From Rotaria sordida (taxonomy: Eukaryota > Rotifera > Eurotatoria > Philodinida > Philodinidae): a stretch of DNA of 64,000 nt. Of the stretch, positions 61,352-64,000 are shown piece by piece. Numbering within the stretch: position 1 is the stretch's first letter; each line of letters opens with the position of its first letter. Below the pieces are notes generated by a model that did not search any database, was not told where the DNA came from, and worked only from the letters and a program-made list of their open reading frames with translations. The stretch is taken from assembly GCA_905250125.1 (NCBI GenBank), contig CAJNOL010000695.1, positions 46,633 through 110,632 of the forward strand, in the 5' to 3' direction. A program made the position numbers and the translations under genes.

Positions 61352-64000
61352 CTATAAAATAAAATACAAATTTTTCAATTTATTTTGAATTTCAATCGAT
61401 TGTAAACTCGATGTATTATTTATAAAAAGAAAATTATGAATTAGATAAAATTTGTCATTAATATTTCTCGTATATAGTGTTAGAAAAGTTCGAACGAAAC
61501 AGAAATATGAATATTTCTTTAAACAGTTCAAGTAACAGGTTGGAAACTTTTATAATTGTATTGGATACCTCTTAAAGTTACATTCAGCATATTTCAAACA
61601 AAATATAAGATGGGGACAAAAAGTTTAGAAACGCAGTATTCTTGACTTTTTTCCTTAACGGTGACAGCTATACGCAATTGGCAAAAAGATTTGAGTAGTT
61701 GAAACAATGTCGTATCTGGAGAAGTACCTGATAAGTTCTCTTTAAAAGCTCTGAGCGAAAGCTCTCCAGAATACCTAGACTCACAATATGTTTGGCAAAC
61801 AAGTTCATTTGAAAGAGAAAACATTTCTGAATAAAATAAAATGCTCACAACCTATCTTCAGTGAACTACACTCATGCTACGTAATGGTCCAAAGTGTAAA
61901 ATACAGTAAATTCAAATAAAATTTTATAAAGACAACAGAAAACAGCTTTTCAGGTATATCGCATAATAATTGTTGTTCACTGAATAGAGATCGTGGAAAG
62001 GAAGTGTGTCAAATTACAGATTGATCGTCTCAAACCAGATAAGCCTTATTTTATTAACCCGATAATCAGCATTAAACTCTGATTATTATTTTGCAAGTTT
62101 ATTTTCTATTTTATCACAACTCAATTTTTTGACTTTCGAGGTATCTCTCACGTTTTGAAAAAAAGATTTTTTCACCGTTCCATCAGAAGTCTTTTTAGTT
62201 AGATAGAGCTATATGTGTTGATTACAAATAACATATTATTTTTCAAAATTACTCGGATAATAAGAAAAATCTGAAGTACTCTCTGGAAGCCGTAAAAACC
62301 TATTTTTGACCTAAAAATTCATCAAAACTCGAACTTAAGTAGTTGAAAATAGGTTCAGTTGATAGAGAATTTCATTCTCTAGCAGAATCTGTAAGACGTT
62401 CTTTGATATTTGAATTTTTTCTATCGATAAATGCGAAATACTGCCCTGATTAGGTCATATTGGCACAAATAATGATTTTTCGAGTCTTTCGAACTTATAG
62501 TTTTTCTGAGTGCACCAGCTTGATTTTTCCATTGGATATGCAATTCAATGTGCACTTTCTGATAAGATTATTTTCAACTTGAAATTCGATTTCTAATGAA
62601 ACACTTTTGCTCCCACTACTGTGCTTGATAGCCAATTTGTCTCTTTTTGTTACTAATATTCGACAGTTTTCGAGCAGAAAGTAGTTCGTTTGACTTTAAA
62701 AAAAGTCACATTCAAAATCAGCACAAAAACTGAGTCGACTTATATATATTTTGAACTGTTTCTATGACTTTTATTTTCCATCAATTTTTGTTCCTCATTC
62801 CTCTAAGGAATGAACGAAAAAATGGTTTCAGCAGTGGAAAATCAATTCCAGACTTGTATAATGCTATTTTTAGAGAAAATCAGAGATTTCTAGATAATTA
62901 AATAGTTGTTTTGATGAAGTTCATTTTTTCGTCCATTCTTTAGAAGGGAATCAGGAACAAAAACTGGCGAAAAAATGAAAGTGGTAGAAACAGTTTGAAA
63001 TGTATATAATTAGACCCAGTTTTTGTGCTGATTTCAAATATGATATCTTTTTAAATTCAAATGAAGTATTTTCTGCTCGAAAACTGTCGAATATTAGTCG
63101 AAAAAGAGATAAATTGACTATCGAGTATTGTAGTTAGGGTAAAAATGCTTTACTAGACATCGAATTTCAAGTTGAAAATAATCTTATCAGAAAGTGCACA
63201 TTGAATTGTATATCCAATGGAAAAATCAAGCTGGTGCACTCAGAAAAACTATAAGTTCGAAAGACTCGAAAAATCATTATTTGTGCCAATATGACCTAAT
63301 CAGGGCAGTATTTCGCATTTATCGATAGAAAAAATTCAAATATCAAAGAACTTCTTATAGATTCTGCTAGAGAATGAAATTCTCTATCAAATGAACGTAT
63401 TTGCAACAACTTAAGTTCGAGTTTTGATGAATTTTCAGGTCAAAAATGAGTTTTTATGACTTCCAGAGAGTACTTCAGATTTTTCTTATTATCCGAGTAA
63501 TTTTGAAAAATAATATGTTATTTGTAATCAGCACACATAGTTCTATCAAACTAAAAAGACTTCTGATGGAACGATGAAAAAACTTTTTTCAAAACGTGAG
63601 AGATACCTCGAAAGTCAAAAAATTGAGTTGTGATAAAATAGAAAATAAACTTGCAAAATAATAATCAGAGTTCAATGCTGATTATCGGATTAATAAAATA
63701 AGGCTTATCTGGTTTGAGACGATCAGTCCGTAATTTGACGCACCATCTTTGAAAACATCAAAATATTTTCTCTATCAGGTGACCTTGCCTGCAAAATGTT
63801 TTTGATAGAATCTAGAAAAATGGTTTTAGGGTCTTGATTTTCCAGAGGCTTTTCACTGGAGAGTGTTACTGAGGATTCGACAAGTACCTGTTCTGATAGG
63901 ATATTGTCTCAGCTACTCATATCTTTTCTCTGATTCGTTCTAGCTGTTATTGTTAAGGAAAAAAGTCAAAAATAGTTCGGTTATAAACTTTTTGTCTCCA
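61352..64000. other. Putative first intron of the SCO-spondin-like gene, no exon seen
   Basis: From the acceptor of the first visible exon to the window edge there is no signal-peptide or EMI exon. Most of it is the foldback element starting at 61611. The gene's start must lie beyond 64000. Confidence 0.6.
61611..64000. mobile_element. Foldback element of at least 2.4 kb running to the window edge
   Basis: The left end TGGGGACAAAAAGTTTAGAA (61611) matches, in reverse complement, the last bases of the window (TGGAGACAAAAAGTTTATAA read inward). Arms of more than 1 kb follow: for example AAACCAGATAAGCCTTATTT at about 62033 with the complement at about 63700, and CGAGTCTTTCGAACTTATAG at about 62479 with the complement near 63255. 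The loop centre is near 62870. GGGGACAAAAAGTTT ends are of Tc1/mariner type. No transposase frame is present, so it is non-autonomous. It lies upstream of the first visible exon, in the putative first intron. Confidence 0.85.

Overview
The window is AT-rich nuclear DNA from an invertebrate animal. Genes are split by many introns, most about 50-75 nt with GT...AG ends, and codons mostly end in A or T. The gene content is metazoan: class I HMG-CoA reductase, actin, chondroitin polymerizing factor and a giant SCO-spondin-like extracellular protein. The compact introns, AT bias, many small cut-and-paste DNA elements and decayed gene copies would fit a rotifer, perhaps a bdelloid, but nothing in the sequence proves this. 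Two runs of exactly 100 N (4453-4552, 25804-25903) are scaffold gaps.

Layout, left to right. 1-1275: transposon ends. 1276-4413 (+): SLC17-type transporter whose reading frame is broken by a 505-bp hAT-like element. 4584-5112 (+): 3' end of an NHL-repeat gene, its 5' part lost in or beyond the N gap. 6595-7490 (+): tyrosine-kinase-like pseudogene. 7.5-15.1 kb: gene-poor, with three palindromic elements. 15127-19125 (+): HMG-CoA reductase, 6 exons. 20095-21487 (+): actin, 5 exons. 25390-31317 (+): chondroitin polymerizing factor, 8 exons and one N gap. 34155-34727 (+): single-exon secreted orphan. About 35.7-36.3 kb (-): decayed mariner-type transposase. 37969-61351 (-): SCO-spondin-like gene with 33 exons visible, whose 5' end lies beyond the window. 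61611-64000: a palindromic element of at least 2.4 kb.

The most interesting part is the minus-strand gene. Its 33 exons join into one uninterrupted frame of about 3,770 codons. The domain order is EMI end - VWD/C8/TIL x3 - six LDLa - ten F5/8C-like (discoidin-like) modules with Thr/Pro-rich linkers - five TSP1 with a TIL - cystine knot. This is the SCO-spondin order, but with a tandem array of ten lectin-like modules where vertebrate SCO-spondin is known to have one. Most modules are single symmetrical 1-1 exons, so the array looks built by exon duplication.

A second theme is inverted-repeat DNA. At least ten long palindromes (about 0.25 to more than 2.4 kb) fill intergenic gaps and nearly all the large introns. 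Introns inserted with such elements would make hairpin pre-mRNA. The genes show no sign of operon organisation. Their products cover separate jobs: sterol/isoprenoid synthesis (HMGCR), cytoskeleton (actin), and extracellular matrix (chondroitin synthesis and SCO-spondin-like protein).
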